Assembly: GCA_031374115.1 (NCBI GenBank) | Contig: JANMNO010000057.1 | Span: forward strand, 1 to 64,000 | Reading direction: 5' to 3' | From: JAKFWF01 sp031374115 | Lineage (GTDB): Bacteria > Pseudomonadota > Alphaproteobacteria > Rhizobiales > Hyphomicrobiaceae | Length of the DNA stretch: 64,000 nt | Part shown: positions 62,590 through 64,000 of the stretch, one piece after another | Numbering within the stretch: the first letter of the stretch is position 1 | How the letters are laid out: each line of letters opens with the position of its first letter | Position numbers and translations under genes: made by a program | The notes under the pieces: generated by a model | The model's database searches: none | What the model was told of the DNA's origin: nothing | What the model saw: only the letters and a program-made list of their open reading frames with translations

Positions 62590-64000
62590 GCGTTCACCAC
62601 CTCCCCCGCACCACCCGCATCCACCCCGTCCCCGGCCTCGGCGAGCACCATCAACAGCGGCGTCAAGCCTTCCTCATCGACGATACGGTAGATCTCGATG
62701 TCGGCGCGGGCTTTTTCGCTCCAGCCGGCGATCTGCAAGGCGCGCTCGGCCTTCGAGAATAGTCCGTGATTACGCACCGCGCTCTTATCCGCGAAGCGCT
62801 TGGCGTCTTCGCCGGTGAGACCCTGCTCCTGCGCCCACTGTTTACGGACCGCCGTCAGATCGGTATCGCTGCTGCCCATTTCCTCGCGCTTGAGCTTCTG
62901 TAATTCGCTGCGCTGGAATAGCCACGGCCGCGCCTTGGTGGGCCAGCGCACCAGATCGAGATCGCTCAGCACACCGGCAAGCTGGTTGACCGCCAGGCCC
63001 CTCGCCGACTCCTCCTTGTCCGCGGGATCGCAACTGTACAGATTCGGAATGACGAAATAGGACGCCTTGTTGTGATGGATGAAGTGCCGGCGCACCCATT
63101 CGAGGTCGGCGCCCGGCGCGCGGCTGACGGCAGTGTCGATGGCGCCCCGGATCTGCCGGGTGAGCGCGCCGGATGGGCGGATCGACGGCGGCTCCCGCGG
63201 CGGATTGAGGATCGCCAGTGCCAGCAAGCCGAGATCGATGCCGATGGTCGCCAGCAGCGCGATCACGTCGCGCCCCGTTATCGGCTCACCCTCGTCGGTG
63301 CGCCCGAGTGTCGTCTTGCCGCCGGACGTCACGTACGCAAACAGGCTCGATCCATACGCGCCCATGTTGCGCCACAGGTTCTTCACCGCATTCGCGACGC
63401 CGGCCGGACCCTCGTTGAAGACGGCCTCACGCAGTTTCAGCTCGGCCGGTTGCTCGGCCTGGCTGGCTGCCTGGCGCAAGCGCTCGGCGAGCGTCGGGTC
63501 ATAGCAGGAGAACCCGGCTCCTCCCGGCTGGGTCGACACCGAAGCCGCCAGTGCCCTCATCTCGGATGCCGTCGACTTGCCGAGTTGGTTCGAGCGCGCG
63601 GCGATGTTGCGCGCGCGGCCGCGGATCTCCGAAGCCTTGTTCTCGAAGTTGCGTTGCCGCTCCTCGACCGTCGTGCCGCCGAGCACGGCCGCGGCCAGCT
63701 TCAGCTGTTCGACGTCGGCCTGTACCGGCTCGAGCCACGATCGCGTCATGCCGTCGCGCAGCGTGGTGATCGAGTCGCGAACATTACGCCTTGCATTGTA
63801 GAGCGGTCCGCGTCCGGCGCCCGACGATGTGCCGCAACTGCCACCGCTGGTTTCCTCGCGGCTCATCTGGCCTTCGGACCAACTGGATACGCTGTCGATT
63901 TGCGAGCGCACCGCATCGAGCCGGGCGGCGACGACGGCGCTGGCATCGCGCGCATCCTCTTGCAGGCCCGATAGTCCGGTGCGGGTCGCCTCCTCGCCCG
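62586..64000 (-). CDS. Large hypothetical membrane protein, 5' end beyond window
   Basis: At least 471 residues; the frame is open to the right edge, so the N-terminus is missing. The visible N-part is helical and coiled-coil-like (GLQEDARDASAVVAARLDAV; VEERQRNFENKASEIRGRA), followed by a membrane segment IALLATIGIDLGLLALAIL and a soluble C-terminal part (HHNKASYFVIPNLYSCDP; KKWAQEQ-like helices; ARADIEIYRIVDEEGLTPL). One Cys pair may matter. I do not recognise the family. It is convergent with vapC and overlaps it by four bases. Confidence 0.7.
   Translation of the reverse strand, partial: GEEATRTGLSGLQEDARDASAVVAARLDAVRSQIDSVSSWSEGQMSREETSGGSCGTSSGAGRGPLYNARRNVRDSITTLRDGMTRSWLEPVQADVEQLKLAAAVLGGTTVEERQRNFENKASEIRGRARNIAARSNQLGKSTASEMRALAASVSTQPGGAGFSCYDPTLAERLRQAASQAEQPAELKLREAVFNEGPAGVANAVKNLWRNMGAYGSSLFAYVTSGGKTTLGRTDEGEPITGRDVIALLATIGIDLGLLALAILNPPREPPSIRPSGALTRQIRGAIDTAVSRAPGADLEWVRRHFIHHNKASYFVIPNLYSCDPADKEESARGLAVNQLAGVLSDLDLVRWPTKARPWLFQRSELQKLKREEMGSSDTDLTAVRKQWAQEQGLTGEDAKRFADKSAVRNHGLFSKAERALQIAGWSEKARADIEIYRIVDEEGLTPLLMVLAEAGDGVDAGGAGEVVNA

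Noticed and set aside
63072..63974. 300-codon plus-strand frame at the right end
   Set aside because: Antisense to the large membrane protein frame, which has a better composition, a membrane segment and continues past the edge.

Overview
The window looks like chromosomal DNA of an alphaproteobacterium, most likely order Hyphomicrobiales (Rhizobiales). Evidence: GC-rich coding DNA, a phasin, a general amino-acid ABC transporter of the aap type, an iscR-led SUF operon of alphaproteobacterial layout, a glyA-nrdR-rib-nusB-thiL operon, and palindromic intergenic repeats of a kind common in this order. I found no phage, insertion sequence, integrase or CRISPR array. I do not name a species.

Layout. 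1-7.3 kb (minus strand): the 5' part of a ComM/YifB ATPase, a DUF4337 protein, gpmA, dapB, ppa, an acetyltransferase, a phasin with a readable promoter, a Pif1-like helicase and a membrane protein. 7.3-7.7 kb: an AT-rich spacer ending in a plus-strand terminator with no gene in front of it (candidate small RNA). 7.7-12.7 kb: TauE/SafE exporter, alpha/beta hydrolase, DEAD-box RNA helicase and serA. 12.7-22.6 kb (minus): Fe-S biogenesis, in transcription order iscR, cysteine desulfurase, sufB, a small coiled-coil gene, sufC, sufD, sufS, a DUF59 gene, a Crp/Fnr regulator, a small ORF, an A-type carrier and a TfoX-domain gene. An Irr-box-like element and an inverted repeat precede iscR. 22.9-30.7 kb: an alpha/beta hydrolase, the aapP-J-Q-M operon, a GMC oxidoreductase and a GNAT gene coupled to pta. 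31.7-33.4 kb (plus): a BKACE enzyme overlapping an SDR.

33.4-40.2 kb (minus) is a tight operon glyA-nrdR-ribD/ribE fusion-ribB with a degenerate ribA domain-ribH-nusB-thiL. It links one-carbon metabolism, NTP-dependent regulation of ribonucleotide reductase, riboflavin and thiamine cofactors. 40.4-50.9 kb is mixed: MarR and AraC regulators, DUF599, polysaccharide deacetylase, tRNA-Leu(GAG), lipB, a 28-residue histone-H1-like peptide, a LysR regulator, gamma-glutamyltransferase, YceI and an SDR. 50.9-53.1 kb holds small secreted proteins, three of which share a ~70-residue module. 53.2-58.1 kb: M19 dipeptidase, FAH-family hydrolase, a nucleotide-sugar-epimerase-like SDR, queG and a GST. 58.2-61.8 kb (plus): uppP and a NitT/TauT-type ABC transporter. 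61.8-64 kb: a palindromic repeat, an intact vapB antitoxin, a vapC toxin broken by an in-frame stop, and a large unrecognised membrane protein running off the right edge.

Most of the window is housekeeping. The less ordinary points are the RibD-RibE fusion, the coiled-coil gene and Crp regulator inside the SUF cluster, the H1-like micro-gene facing a LysR gene, the ~70-residue secreted module family, the broken toxin beside an intact antitoxin, and the candidate small RNA.
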